From Planctomycetota bacterium (GTDB lineage: Bacteria > Planctomycetota > Phycisphaerae > Phycisphaerales > SM1A02), in the NCBI GenBank assembly GCA_022574595.1, contig JACZRS010000012.1, positions 80,600-144,599 of the forward strand: DNA of 64,000 nt, written 5' to 3'. Under the pieces are notes generated by a model. That model saw nothing but the letters and a program-made list of their open reading frames with translations, made no database searches and had not been told where the DNA came from. The translations under genes and the position numbers were made by a program. How positions within the stretch are numbered: position 1 is the first letter of the stretch; the number at the start of each line of letters is the position of its first letter. This document shows, in pieces, positions 9,552 to 18,760 of the stretch.

Positions 9552-10328
9552 ATGGATCGTGATCGATTAAAAGAACTGCGCCAAACCGACCTTACCGAAA
9601 GTAAGATCAATGAGGATTTCCTGGATTGGCTTAAAACCAAAGGCCCAACCTGGCTTTTGGTTATATTGCTATCTATAGCAGCGTGGCTTGTCCTTGTTCG
9701 CTGGAATCAGCACAAGCAAGATCATTTTACTGAAGGTTGGTCTACTTTATTCAATGCACAATTACCTATTGAGTTTGAAGAAGTAGCCATAGACTTTGCC
9801 GACATTCCAGGTATAGCACACGCTGCCAATCTCAAAGCGGCCGACACTTATTTGCAGGCTGTAGTAGCCGGCCTACTAATCGGATCCGATCTTATATCTC
9901 CTACACCAGAAACTTTGGATTCCCAGCAGCGCGAAGAATATCTAAATAAAGCAAATCGGATCTACCAACAAATCATTGATGAAGATGATGAATCACTGGC
10001 AACCACGCTTATTATAGTTGCAGCCCTAAACGGCAAAGCAGCGGTCGCTGAATCCAAGGGCGAAGTTGACCAGGCGCAAAATTATTATGAGCAAGCAGCT
10101 AAGCGTGCAGAAGAGCACTATCCAAATTTGGCTTTACGTGCTCGCGCGCGAGCAGCAACTGTGCCGCAATACGCTGTTGAAATTACTTTGCCTAAAATTG
10201 AGGATCTGCCAACGCCGGCACCTGCCGAGAAGCTTGCACCAGTTGCAATTGATCCGGCGTTAAGAGATCTTCTCGAACCGGATGATACTTCCGATGCGGA
10301 CGCCGCCCCGCCGTCAAGCCCCAAGTGA
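9552..10328 (+). CDS. Single-span membrane protein with tetratricopeptide-like periplasmic domain (YfgM-like)
   Basis: After about 30 charged cytoplasmic residues comes one transmembrane helix, WLLVILLSIAAWLVLVRW (about 33-51). The rest is helical with alternating Ala-rich and Tyr/Gln-rich segments, including NKANRIYQQIIDEDDESLAT and KGEVDQAQNYYEQAAKRAEE, which read as TPR units. The C-terminus is Pro/Ala/Asp-rich. The layout matches YfgM/TPR_21 proteins that help at the Sec translocon, but this is a resemblance call. The 3' end overlaps the longest frame of the next gene by 47 bp, suggesting coupled translation with the pseudouridine synthase. Confidence 0.6.
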   Translation: MDRDRLKELRQTDLTESKINEDFLDWLKTKGPTWLLVILLSIAAWLVLVRWNQHKQDHFTEGWSTLFNAQLPIEFEEVAIDFADIPGIAHAANLKAADTYLQAVVAGLLIGSDLISPTPETLDSQQREEYLNKANRIYQQIIDEDDESLATTLIIVAALNGKAAVAESKGEVDQAQNYYEQAAKRAEEHYPNLALRARARAATVPQYAVEITLPKIEDLPTPAPAEKLAPVAIDPALRDLLEPDDTSDADAAPPSSPK

Positions 10329-11457
10329 CCCCAATGGGCTTATCGCTCCCGGTGGCAAGGTTGATCGCCAGCAGCTTTTTGCTTTGTATGAAGCTGATAG
10401 TGGTGATGATGAAACTCCGATTTCTGTTTCATTCAAACTTACTCGCGATCTAAATAAACGACTTGATCGATATCTCGTTGATCGAATCCCCTTTCTTAGC
10501 CGAACTTCTCTACAGAAGATTATTAAAGAACGCGCAGTTACGGTTAACGGCAAGGTGCCAAAGGCTTCAACCAAACTGCGCCTTGGTGATGAAGTTGTTG
10601 CGGTACTTCCGCCGCCGCCCAGTACGGAAATTCCCCCAGAAGATATCCCCTTAGATATTCTCTTTGAAGATGATGAGCTTGTTGTTATCAATAAACGCGA
10701 TGACATTATCGTTCATCCAGCTCGTGGGAATAGATCGGGCACACTAATTAACGGTCTCGCCTATCACTTTCTGCATAATACCAGTGGCGGACTTTCAAAG
10801 GTTGGAACAGAATTCGCCAGGCCCGGCGTTGTGCATAGACTCGATCGACATACCACAGGCGTATTAGTGTTTGCAAAAACTGAAACCGCACATTGGCGCG
10901 TTTCTAAACAATTTGAACATAGAACAGTAGATAAACGCTACCTGGCAGTAGTGCACGGCCAAGTCGAACCCTCAGCCGATGTCATAGATATTCCACTAGG
11001 TAAACATCAAACTGCACGTGAAAAATACGCAGTTCGTTGGGATGCAACCGGCAAACCTTCAGTCACTATTTACCGTGTTCGCGAAGTATATAAAGATTAC
11101 ACACTATTAGAGCTGCAAATCAAGACCGGCCGCACACATCAAATACGAGTGCATATGTCGCATTTAGGTTACCCAATAGTCGGCGATGATATTTACGGCG
11201 GCAAACACTTAACAGTAGGAGATGTCACAGGCCCCGCTGGAGATGGCAAACGCTCCCTGCGCGATCCGCTTATTACAAGACAAGCTCTACACGCAGCCCT
11301 ACTTAGTTTTACTCATCCAATAAGTGACGAGCGCTGCACATACCAAGCGCCTCTACCAGCCGATTTTAAGGATCTAGTAACACTACTACGCAACCATCGC
11401 ATGCTCGAAACCCCCAACGTCTCCGGCACAACAATCAACCTAACCGAAATGATCTAA
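10282..11457 (+). CDS. RluA-family 23S rRNA pseudouridine synthase with S4 domain
   Basis: An S4 RNA-binding domain lies at about residues 55-105 (LDRYLVDRIPFLSRTSLQKI, then VTVNGK). The catalytic block is PGVVHRLDRHTTGVLVFAK, whose HRLDR aspartate is the nucleophile of the RluA family. A second block, TGRTHQIRVHMSHLGYPIVGD, follows. The size and S4 domain fit RluD/RluC-like enzymes that isomerise uridines of 23S rRNA. The annotated ATG overlaps the upstream gene. The first 45 residues are not conserved, so a later start is possible. A GC-rich stem-loop follows the stop. Confidence 0.88.
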   Translation: MILPMRTPPRRQAPSDPNGLIAPGGKVDRQQLFALYEADSGDDETPISVSFKLTRDLNKRLDRYLVDRIPFLSRTSLQKIIKERAVTVNGKVPKASTKLRLGDEVVAVLPPPPSTEIPPEDIPLDILFEDDELVVINKRDDIIVHPARGNRSGTLINGLAYHFLHNTSGGLSKVGTEFARPGVVHRLDRHTTGVLVFAKTETAHWRVSKQFEHRTVDKRYLAVVHGQVEPSADVIDIPLGKHQTAREKYAVRWDATGKPSVTIYRVREVYKDYTLLELQIKTGRTHQIRVHMSHLGYPIVGDDIYGGKHLTVGDVTGPAGDGKRSLRDPLITRQALHAALLSFTHPISDERCTYQAPLPADFKDLVTLLRNHRMLETPNVSGTTINLTEMI

Positions 11458-11468
11458 CTCATATCCCC

Positions 11469-11500
11469 CTAGCCCTTTCCGGGAGTGGGAGAGGGGCTAG
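11469..11500 (+). terminator. Stem-loop downstream of the pseudouridine synthase gene
   Basis: CTAGCCCTT at 11469-11477 can pair with AGGGGCTAG at 11492-11500, using one G-U pair. The sequence also resembles the common intergenic repeats rich in CTCTCCC/GGGAGAG. There is no T tract, so it may be a repeat rather than a classical rho-independent terminator. Confidence 0.35.
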
Positions 11501-11504
11501 TGTC

Positions 11505-11547
11505 TCCACAGGCGATCATGCCACAGGCAGATCCGCCTATGGCGGAC
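11505..11547 (-). repeat. 43-bp dispersed repeat, copy 2 (inverted relative to 351-393)
   Basis: This stretch differs at only two positions from the reverse complement of 351-393, 11 kb away. The flanks do not match well beyond a few bases, so the unit is short. It is embedded between two halves of another repetitive stretch (GAGGGGCTAG before, GAGGTGAGGG after), as if inserted. Confidence 0.8.
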
Positions 11548-11709
11548 TCGAAGCGAGGTGAGGGTCTTCTCTTTTCTTCCCTGACTCCTAGTTCCTGACA
11601 CCTTCTCCTATTCTAAGTGGAACGGGCGTCTCGCCCGTGCATTGATCTATTTTCGGTGCCACTGGTTCCGGCTTCGCGAAACCAGTGTCTTTGAGCGATA
11701 AATGACTAA

Positions 11710-11781
11710 TTTAACAAATGAAGGTGTCTGACGCCTTCTCCTACCTTTAACAAATGAAGGTGTCTGACACCTTCTCCTACC
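11710..11781 (+). repeat. Two tandem copies of a 36-bp palindromic repeat
   Basis: The units 11710-11745 and 11746-11781 differ at one base. Each carries GAAGGTGTC-T-GACACCTTC, a near-perfect 9-bp stem. In copy 1 the stem is broken by a single G. A third partial copy of the right arm (TGACACCTTCTCCTA) is at about 11596-11610. This looks like a REP-type intergenic hairpin. Confidence 0.85.
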
Positions 11782-12071
11782 CTTGATGAGATGGTTTAAG
11801 CATGCTGCCTGCCGCTTTGAAAGCAATATTCCTGTATATGGCATTCGACCGATTATACAAAGTGGAATTGAATAACCGCCTAAACAGGGTGTTTGATCAT
11901 AAAATCCACTCTGACAAGCATTTATCGCAGGTTTATAGCTAAGCCATTATATTTCACTTACAGGAATAATGTAGTCAGAACCAAAGGTGGTTATTTGTCG
12001 CCTTGACTTTGCCCGCCGTTAGGTATACCCTAACATGATCAAAAACACCTTTTAATAAAGGATTATGTACT

Positions 12072-12653
12072 ATGACCGCAACTACTTCACTTTCAGCTAT
12101 ACACAGCCAAGTTTTCGAACTTATGGAGCCATTGGAATCTGAGGACCGCCACAAGATAATAGCAAGTGTAATGGCGCTACTGGGCGAAAAGCCTACAAGC
12201 CCGACAACTCAAGTTGTTGGTTCTACATCATATGGTGGAGAAGACGATCTCAGCTTTGGTGATCGCAAAATAGGTAGAGCCGCACTTCGGTGGATAAAGC
12301 AGAATCAACTCGACACGAATACAATTGAACAGGTCTTTCTTATTGACCAAACCAGTGTGGAAATCATTGCCGCTTTTGTTCCTGGATCGACAAAGAAGGA
12401 ACAGACTTGCAGTGCGTATTTACTTACTGGTATCAAGGCGTTAATTGACAAAGATGATAGCAACTTCACGGATACAGAAGCGCTATCGCTGTGCAAGCTC
12501 CTTGGTTGTTATGACAAGAATAACCATTCAACAAACAGAAGTTCTTTGGGTAACAAAGTTGCAGGAAACCGGACATCCGGTTTTACTCTACCTCAACCCG
12601 GCCTGAAAGCTGCAGCTGAGGTTGTGCGCCAGATAGCAAAGAATTCACAATGA
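12072..12653 (+). CDS. Unknown 193-aa protein, first gene of a two-gene module with a HEPN-like partner
   Basis: I do not recognise the family. The sequence is soluble, with no signal or membrane segment. The N-terminal 50 residues look helical, and the centre (FGDRKIGRAALRWIKQNQL, then IEQVFLID) looks mixed alpha/beta. The C-terminal part has a helix rich in leucine followed by GFTLPQPGLKAAAEVVRQIA, which resembles the wing and last helix of winged-helix proteins. A purine-rich AAAGGA precedes the ATG. The stop is followed after one base by the ATG of the next gene, so the two are an operon. A regulatory or antitoxin-like role for this protein is an inference from the pairing only. Confidence 0.6.
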   Translation: MTATTSLSAIHSQVFELMEPLESEDRHKIIASVMALLGEKPTSPTTQVVGSTSYGGEDDLSFGDRKIGRAALRWIKQNQLDTNTIEQVFLIDQTSVEIIAAFVPGSTKKEQTCSAYLLTGIKALIDKDDSNFTDTEALSLCKLLGCYDKNNHSTNRSSLGNKVAGNRTSGFTLPQPGLKAAAEVVRQIAKNSQ

Positions 12654-12654
12654 T

Positions 12655-13389
12655 ATGCTAACATCAGATCAACTAAAGCAAGTCGTTCACTTCGACAATC
12701 GCTCTCAACGTGATTGTATACTAATCATTCTGGCTGTAGATGTAACGGTAGCAAAGGATATAACTACTATTCGAGAGATCGGGGCATGCGCAGGAGTGCG
12801 CAAGGTAAAAAGCTGGAATATCTCAGATATTCTTGCAAAGGCCGTTGGCTTAGCAATCAAAACTTATGAAGGATGGGAATTAACGGATCAAGGGCAACAG
12901 TACATACAGTCTCTTATTCATGCTACTGATTTAAATGTCGTTATAACAAATGCTTCCCAATCGCTTCGCCAACATCTCAAATTAGTGACAAAGCCGAAAT
13001 CGGCAGTGTTTATAGAGGAAGCAATTGTCTGTTTTGAAGCTCGGCAATACCGAGCAGCAGTAATTCTCTCGTGGGTTGGAGCAATTTCTATTCTTCACCA
13101 TGAAGTATTTAATAATCATTTGACGAAGTTCAATGCAGAGGCCTTGCGTCGCGACAAGAAGGCTCGTCAAGTGAAGAATATCGATGGTTTTTGTCGAACC
13201 GGTGAACATGATTTTCTTAATGTCATTGAATATATTGGGATCATTGGAAAGAATGTTAAACAGACGCTCCAAAATCATTGTTTGCAACTGAGAAATGCAT
13301 GTGGCCACCCAAACTCATTGAACATTGCGGAAAACGCCGTTGCATCTCATATCGAGATACTCACTCTCAATGTATTCTCAAGATTCTGA
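12655..13389 (+). CDS. Winged-helix plus HEPN-like protein (Rx4H motif)
   Basis: The N-terminal 90 residues look like a winged helix: helices around DQLKQVVHF and ISDILAKAVGLAIKTYEG, and a wing WELTDQGQQYIQSL. The C-terminal half is all alpha. It carries an RQYRAAVILSWVGAISIL helix and ends in LRNACGHPNS (Arg at about residue 213), the Rx4-6H signature of HEPN RNases. HEPN proteins often cut RNA in toxin-antitoxin and abortive-infection systems. The polar residue Asn after Arg is also the usual one. No substrate can be named. Known: the motif and fold type. Inferred: RNase or RNA-binding activity and a defence or toxin role with the upstream gene. Confidence 0.6.
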   Translation: MLTSDQLKQVVHFDNRSQRDCILIILAVDVTVAKDITTIREIGACAGVRKVKSWNISDILAKAVGLAIKTYEGWELTDQGQQYIQSLIHATDLNVVITNASQSLRQHLKLVTKPKSAVFIEEAIVCFEARQYRAAVILSWVGAISILHHEVFNNHLTKFNAEALRRDKKARQVKNIDGFCRTGEHDFLNVIEYIGIIGKNVKQTLQNHCLQLRNACGHPNSLNIAENAVASHIEILTLNVFSRF

Positions 13390-13467
13390 TAGTAGTTGAT
13401 AAGCAATCCGACAAGTCTCGATTCGTGATTATTGAAATCAGTTGTAAAGTACTAGCTCTCATACTTT

Positions 13468-14631
13468 TTATCGCAACTTGATTGATACAAGCGCGATCAT
13501 TGCGAAGACTACTGCTAGGACCCAGAAGCGTGTTACTACTTGTTGTTCCGACCAGCCGCTTAGATGAAAATGATGGTGAATTGGGGAGCAGCGAAATATT
13601 CGTTTGCCCCCGGTGTAGCGGAAATATGCAACTTGGAGGATCACACTGGCCATTTCAAAGAAAAACACTCCGCCGATCACTATTAATAGTATTTCCTGGC
13701 GAATTGCCATGGCGATATAAGCCATCAATCCACCTAATGGCAGCGCGCCGGTATCACCCATAAATACTTGTGCGGGCGAACAATTAAACCATAAAAAGCC
13801 CAAGCACCCACCGGCCATGGCACCGGTTACGATCATCAATTCCTTGGAATGTTCAACAAATGGGAACAACAAATACTGAGCGGTATCAACGCTGCCAGCA
13901 ATAAAGCAAAGCACCATTAGCGCAAACGAAGCCACGGTTAGCGTTCCGGCCGCCAGGCCATCCATTCCGTCGGTGATGTTAACTGCATTGGATGTTGCTG
14001 CGATAATCAGCGTTGCAATAGTAACAAAGACAAATCCACCCAGAACGATTACACCTTCCTCAAGCTCCATAGTCCCAGGTTGGTATGTGCGTTGAAACGG
14101 CAGGGTTAAGACGCGCGACGCTTCCTTATCTACACCATATCTAAATACAAAGTAGCCAGCGACTGCTCCGATACCGAGCTGAAACAGCAATTTTTCCCAG
14201 GCGTACAAACCCTCACGCGAACCAGGCGCTCTTCGTGCGGAAGTCAACTTTAACCAATCATCAAAGCCACCTAATACTGCAAGCCAGGCTAGTACGATAA
14301 GTGCAATAATAACGTAACGATTGGTGAGATCCGCGAACAGAAATATTGATACGAATATGGAAGCGCAGATTAATATGCCACCCATAGTTGGAGTTGCTGC
14401 TTTGAGTGCCATCATTTTATTCAGGTCTGGATGATAGAACTCAGGCGTATCGCCGATCTTTTGCTTTATAAGCCAGCGAATAGTTTTCTTACCAAATAGT
14501 AATACGAAAAGGAAACTGCAAATTACCGCAACAAAGGCGCGAAACTCGAGATAGTAAAACACCTGCAATAATGAATGCAGACCGATCTTGTCGAGCCAAT
14601 CATCAGTTTGTATTAGTAGGTGATACAGCAT
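13468..14631 (-). CDS. mraY: Phospho-N-acetylmuramoyl-pentapeptide transferase MraY
   Basis: MraY transfers phospho-MurNAc-pentapeptide from UDP to undecaprenyl phosphate, giving lipid I in the inner membrane. The polytopic protein shows the family blocks GGFDDWLKL, NAVNITDGMDGLAAG, FMGDTGALPLGG and IHHHFHLSGWSE in order, with the catalytic aspartates and the histidine triad intact. Length (387 aa) is normal apart from a longer second loop around residues 140-185. It follows murF after 14 bp, completing a murE-murF-mraY operon. This supports a lineage that makes peptidoglycan. Confidence 0.95.
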   Translation of the reverse strand: MLYHLLIQTDDWLDKIGLHSLLQVFYYLEFRAFVAVICSFLFVLLFGKKTIRWLIKQKIGDTPEFYHPDLNKMMALKAATPTMGGILICASIFVSIFLFADLTNRYVIIALIVLAWLAVLGGFDDWLKLTSARRAPGSREGLYAWEKLLFQLGIGAVAGYFVFRYGVDKEASRVLTLPFQRTYQPGTMELEEGVIVLGGFVFVTIATLIIAATSNAVNITDGMDGLAAGTLTVASFALMVLCFIAGSVDTAQYLLFPFVEHSKELMIVTGAMAGGCLGFLWFNCSPAQVFMGDTGALPLGGLMAYIAMAIRQEILLIVIGGVFFFEMASVILQVAYFRYTGGKRIFRCSPIHHHFHLSGWSEQQVVTRFWVLAVVFAMIALVSIKLR

Positions 14632-14645
14632 ATAGAATTGTGCCG

Positions 14646-16073
14646 CTATGGCTGATGCGTTACCTGGGCATTGAAAGATTCATGACGCTGCGTTATTGCT
14701 TGGAGCACACGCTCCACACCGACTGCACGCGACCCCTTAAGCAGCACAGCATCACCCATTGATATTCGAGCGGCTTCCTTGGCAAGAATCTCATCGTCCA
14801 GAGAAGCCGTCCACTTCACACGATGCTCCCCCCACGCTTTAGAAAGATCCTCAACGGATTCCTCCCAAGCATCGCCAATTAATAGTGCATGATCAATTTC
14901 AACGTGCTTATCCACTTCTATAAGAGCGTTAATCACTTCTCGATGAAGTTGCGAAGTTTGTGATCCTAACTCCAACATTTCACCAAGCACAACAACTCGG
15001 CGATGGTTATCCCTTGTTAGCTCCTTAAATGTATTAATAGATGCGATCATCGAATCGGGGTTTGCATTGTAAGCATCGTTGTAAATCGTAATCTCGCCAA
15101 CATCGCAGCGCGTCATTCTCATATCGGCTGGTCTGCAACCGGCAAGCCCAGTATTAATTTGCTCATCAGTTAAACCAACTTTTCGCGCAACCGCAATTGC
15201 GGCCATGGCATTAAGCGCATTGTGCTTGCCAGCAAGCCCCAGCACGAATTTATCTTTCTTATTTATTTCAAACCAAGTTTGATTATTAGCATATCCGTAA
15301 TCAGTTAATCGCAGATGAGCATCATCGCTCAGGCCGAACCATATTACTGATTTGTCTTTGTTAATATGCTCACGGAGAATCGGACAGTCTGCAATTATCA
15401 CAGCCATATGATCCGGTTGAAGGTGATTTAACAGCGAGGCTTTTTCCTTTGCGATATTCTCGATTGAACCGAAGCCTTCTAAATGCGCTCGGCCTATGGA
15501 TGTAATCACCGCAACATCCGGTTTGGTGATTTCGCCTAATAAATCAATTTCACCAGGATTGTTTGCTCCAATTTCAACAAGTAAATAATCATCATCAGGC
15601 GAAGCTTGCAGGATGGTAAGCGGAACGCCAATTTCATTATTAAAAGATTTTGGCGCAGCTGTACCTGATGCGACAATTTTCAAAACAGAATCTATTATAC
15701 GTTTCGTGGTAGTCTTACCCGATGAACCAGTTATTGCCACAACCATTGTTTTAGTTAGCAATAATCGATACGCAGTTGCAAGCTGCATTAGAGCTATGCG
15801 AGTGTTATCAACTTTAACAATTCCTGCCTGGGCAGTTTTTATTTCAGGCTCAACTTCTCGCTGCACAATTATCATACTTGCATGGGCATCGAGCGCATCT
15901 TGAAGGTGATCATGCCCATCGTGCTGCTCGCCTTTTATTGCAATAAAGACTTTGCCTGTTAAGTCTTGACGTGTATCAATTCCAACGCCGTTTACATTTA
16001 GCAGAGAATTGGGTTTATGCAGCCAAGTGCCCGCGCATACTTTGCAAAGATTTTCTGCATCAAAGAAATTCAC
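14646..16073 (-). CDS. murF: UDP-MurNAc-tripeptide--D-Ala-D-Ala ligase MurF
   Basis: MurF adds the D-Ala-D-Ala dipeptide to the UDP-MurNAc tripeptide in the cytoplasm. The ATP-binding loop is ITGSSGKTTTK (about residue 115). The Mur ligase central and C-terminal domains are present, with NNEIGVPLTIL, EIGANNPGEI and DAYNANPDSM. These blocks separate MurF from the other Mur ligases. The ATG overlaps the murE stop by 4 bp, so the two are translationally coupled. Length (475 aa) is typical. Confidence 0.95.
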   Translation of the reverse strand: MNFFDAENLCKVCAGTWLHKPNSLLNVNGVGIDTRQDLTGKVFIAIKGEQHDGHDHLQDALDAHASMIIVQREVEPEIKTAQAGIVKVDNTRIALMQLATAYRLLLTKTMVVAITGSSGKTTTKRIIDSVLKIVASGTAAPKSFNNEIGVPLTILQASPDDDYLLVEIGANNPGEIDLLGEITKPDVAVITSIGRAHLEGFGSIENIAKEKASLLNHLQPDHMAVIIADCPILREHINKDKSVIWFGLSDDAHLRLTDYGYANNQTWFEINKKDKFVLGLAGKHNALNAMAAIAVARKVGLTDEQINTGLAGCRPADMRMTRCDVGEITIYNDAYNANPDSMIASINTFKELTRDNHRRVVVLGEMLELGSQTSQLHREVINALIEVDKHVEIDHALLIGDAWEESVEDLSKAWGEHRVKWTASLDDEILAKEAARISMGDAVLLKGSRAVGVERVLQAITQRHESFNAQVTHQP

Positions 16074-17560
16074 AGCATCCCCACTTTTGCCAAATGTTCA
16101 TTGATTATTTCCGCAGCAATTATGCGGTCATCAAAGTCCATTCTTTGTGTACCAATTATCTGATACGATTCATGTCCTTTACCTGCAATTAAAACAACAT
16201 CGCCCGGGCGCGCTTGTTCGATCGCTGCTTCAATAGCTTGGCGTCGATCGACAATACTAAAGACTTTGCCTCTCGCATCTTTAGGCACACCCTCCATGAT
16301 TTCATCGATTATTGTTTGCGGATCTTCCGTACGGGGATTGTCTGAAGTAATAATTAATTGATCCGCGAACGCAACGGCAACTTGAGCCATGCGTGGCCGT
16401 TTGGTTTTATCTCTATCACCGCCACATCCGAACACTACGCATAGTTTTTTCCCTTGGGGAACAAGTGGCCTTAATGCTTTTAACACATTCGCTAACGCAT
16501 CATCAGTATGCGCGTAATCTACCAACACGGCTAATTCACTTTGCTGTGCTTTTACTGGCTCCAAACGACCCGGAGGAGCTATACAATTACTTAAACCCTG
16601 CTGAATCTCGGCTTTACTGATCCCTATTTCATTTGCGATGCTTGCTGCTTGCAACGCATTGGATAGATTATATGATCCTACTAATGGCAGGTAAACCTCA
16701 AAGTTCCCCCACAAACCCGAAAATCTCGCATCCATACCATCTATTGAAGCGTTAAGACAACGTGCAGAGAAATCTGCTGAAATATCTTTAGTCGTGCAGC
16801 GCAATAACTTGGCTTTGCAGTTACGCACCATATTCTCAGCATTTGGATCATCAATATTAATTATCGCAGCAGCATCCGCAGGTAACATTTCAAATAGTTG
16901 TGACTTTGCGTTAGCGTAAGCGTCCATCGAATTGTGATAATCCATATGGTCGCCAGATAGGTTAGTGAAGACTGCTAAATCAAACGCCAAACCTCTAACT
17001 CGGCCTTGATCTAATGCGTGGCTGGATACTTCAACAACCGCAGCCTTACAACCATTGTCAACCATTGTTCGCAACAGCTTGTTTAGATCAATAGATGAAG
17101 GCGTAGTTAGTGATGCAGTTACAAGATTTTGCCCATCATCAATTTGCACAGTTCCAACAAGACCGCAGCGCATATTTGCCTGATTGAGTAATTGGTGGAT
17201 TAAGTGTGCGGTGGTGGTTTTGCCATTGGTTCCTGTTACGCCGATGAGTTGCAAGGATTTGCTTGGCGAAGCATAGAATCGCTCAGCAAGACTTGCAGTT
17301 ATTTGATTGGGATCGTCCGTAATAATCCTTGCAATATCAGCCGGCACGATCGCATCATCAGTAGCAACCACTGCAACGGCTCCACTAGCGATCGCATCTG
17401 TTATATATTGCGCTCCATCAGTTTGCGTTCCTTGCCTGGCGATAAATAAACATCCAGGCTCCGCTAAGCGCGAGTCTTCTGCAATGCAGCTAATTTCCGT
17501 TTGTAGCGATCCACAAACGAGTTCCAGAGGCAATCCATCAATTAATGTGTCTATATTCAT
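16070..17560 (-). CDS. murE: UDP-MurNAc-dipeptide--2,6-diaminopimelate ligase MurE
   Basis: MurE adds the third amino acid of the peptidoglycan stem peptide. The ATP loop GVTGTNGKTTTAHL is at about residue 107. The DNPRTEDP block near residue 405 carries the DNPR motif that marks meso-diaminopimelate specificity. GKGHESYQ lies near the C-terminus. It is the first gene of the minus-strand murE-murF-mraY operon, with a 105-bp spacer from queA upstream in the same direction. Confidence 0.95.
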   Translation of the reverse strand: MNIDTLIDGLPLELVCGSLQTEISCIAEDSRLAEPGCLFIARQGTQTDGAQYITDAIASGAVAVVATDDAIVPADIARIITDDPNQITASLAERFYASPSKSLQLIGVTGTNGKTTTAHLIHQLLNQANMRCGLVGTVQIDDGQNLVTASLTTPSSIDLNKLLRTMVDNGCKAAVVEVSSHALDQGRVRGLAFDLAVFTNLSGDHMDYHNSMDAYANAKSQLFEMLPADAAAIINIDDPNAENMVRNCKAKLLRCTTKDISADFSARCLNASIDGMDARFSGLWGNFEVYLPLVGSYNLSNALQAASIANEIGISKAEIQQGLSNCIAPPGRLEPVKAQQSELAVLVDYAHTDDALANVLKALRPLVPQGKKLCVVFGCGGDRDKTKRPRMAQVAVAFADQLIITSDNPRTEDPQTIIDEIMEGVPKDARGKVFSIVDRRQAIEAAIEQARPGDVVLIAGKGHESYQIIGTQRMDFDDRIIAAEIINEHLAKVGML

Positions 17561-17665
17561 GCGCAGTTAACAGCTTAACCCTTCTTGTAAAACATATCGC
17601 CATTGCACCGGCTAGGCATATACAAATAGGGCTGCGAACAACATACGCACAAATTTTGTGCTTAA

Positions 17666-18760
17666 TTAAGGCAAAATCAGCATGGCATCGCCATAGCTAT
17701 AAAAACGATATTTGCAGCTAACCGCCTCGCGATAAACAGATTTGATCCGTTCCAGCCCCACCATCGCACCCACCAATGCTAAGAGAGTGGAGCGTGGCAG
17801 ATGAAAATTCGTCATCATGCCATCGATGTGTTTGAATTGGTATGGCGGTGCAATGAGCAACTTTGTCGAGCTGGAAATCGAATCGGAAGTTGGCAGAGGC
17901 TTGGGCAGAGACTCCAGTGTGCGAACGACAGTTGTGCCTATTGCAAATACGCGCGAATCATTTTGCTGGCCAGCATTACTCAGCGCCTTTAGCGTTTCAA
18001 TTGGAACTGTAAATCGTTCAGTGTGCATTTTATGCTTATCAATTGTCTTTGCCTTAATTGGCTGAAACGTACCAAGCCCAACATCCAACACGATATCTAA
18101 TCGCTGCACCCCTCGATTGTCGAGACTTTTAAGTAATTGGGGCGTGAAATGCAGCCCTGCAGTTGGAGCTGCGACCGAGCGTCGCTCATTAGGGTCTGCA
18201 AATGTGGTTTCATACCACTTTCGATCTTGCGCATCGAGAACCTGCACATTGTTGTCACTGCGAGCTTTGAGAATATATGGAGGCAGAGGTGTTAATCCTA
18301 AATCATTTAGAATTGATATTCCATCAGCGGTATCCAGCAAGCGAACCAGCCAGCTATCAGAATCTTTCTCAATGAGTTCTAATTTGGGGCCTTTAGCAAT
18401 TTGATCAGAATCGTTTAGCATTATTACTTGCCCCGGCCGAAGCTTGCCGTTACTTTTAAGCATAACGATCCACGATGATTCATCGACAGCATTAACAAAC
18501 AGTCCTTCGACGCGTCCACCGGTATCTGCGCGTTTACCCAGTAACCTTGCGGGCAATACTGAAGTGCGATTAAACACCATGGTGTCGCTGGCCTTAAGAT
18601 ACTTCGGCAAGTCGCGCACAAGGCTATGCTCAATCTCATCTTTAGATCTATACATAACCAATAGCCTGGATGAATCGCGCGGCTCGGCAGGATGAGTTGC
18701 AATCAACTCAGGCGGCAATTCGTAATCCAGATCATCGACTAGTAATGGCTGCGTTGGCAT
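17666..18760 (-). CDS. queA: S-adenosylmethionine:tRNA ribosyltransferase-isomerase QueA
   Basis: QueA transfers and isomerises the ribosyl part of SAM onto preQ1 in tRNA, forming epoxyqueuosine. The protein begins with DDLDYELPPELIATHPAEPRDSSRLL, the usual QueA opening, of which LIATHPAEPRDSSRLL is diagnostic. It also has ERRSVAAPTAGLHFT, VGLGTFQPI and TNFHLPRSTLLALVGA. Length (364 aa) is normal. It lies upstream of murE on the same strand. There is no sign of a preQ1 riboswitch in the short 5' region that I can recognise. Confidence 0.95.
   Translation of the reverse strand: MPTQPLLVDDLDYELPPELIATHPAEPRDSSRLLVMYRSKDEIEHSLVRDLPKYLKASDTMVFNRTSVLPARLLGKRADTGGRVEGLFVNAVDESSWIVMLKSNGKLRPGQVIMLNDSDQIAKGPKLELIEKDSDSWLVRLLDTADGISILNDLGLTPLPPYILKARSDNNVQVLDAQDRKWYETTFADPNERRSVAAPTAGLHFTPQLLKSLDNRGVQRLDIVLDVGLGTFQPIKAKTIDKHKMHTERFTVPIETLKALSNAGQQNDSRVFAIGTTVVRTLESLPKPLPTSDSISSSTKLLIAPPYQFKHIDGMMTNFHLPRSTLLALVGAMVGLERIKSVYREAVSCKYRFYSYGDAMLILP

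Larger units (their letters stand above)
11458..12071. other. 614-bp gene-free spacer packed with small repeats
   Basis: No convincing gene lies here. The spacer holds the stem-loop at 11469-11500, copy 2 of the 43-bp repeat, and a GC hairpin ACGGGCG/CGCCCGT near 11630. It also holds a long inverted repeat CACTGGTT...AACCAGTG near 11658-11686 and the 36-bp tandem repeat at 11710-11781. The last 250 bases are AT-rich and probably carry the promoter of the gene at 12072. Confidence 0.7.

Noticed and set aside
11458..12071. CRISPR array in the repeat-rich spacer
   Set aside because: The 36-bp units are directly adjacent with no variable spacers, and there are no cas genes.
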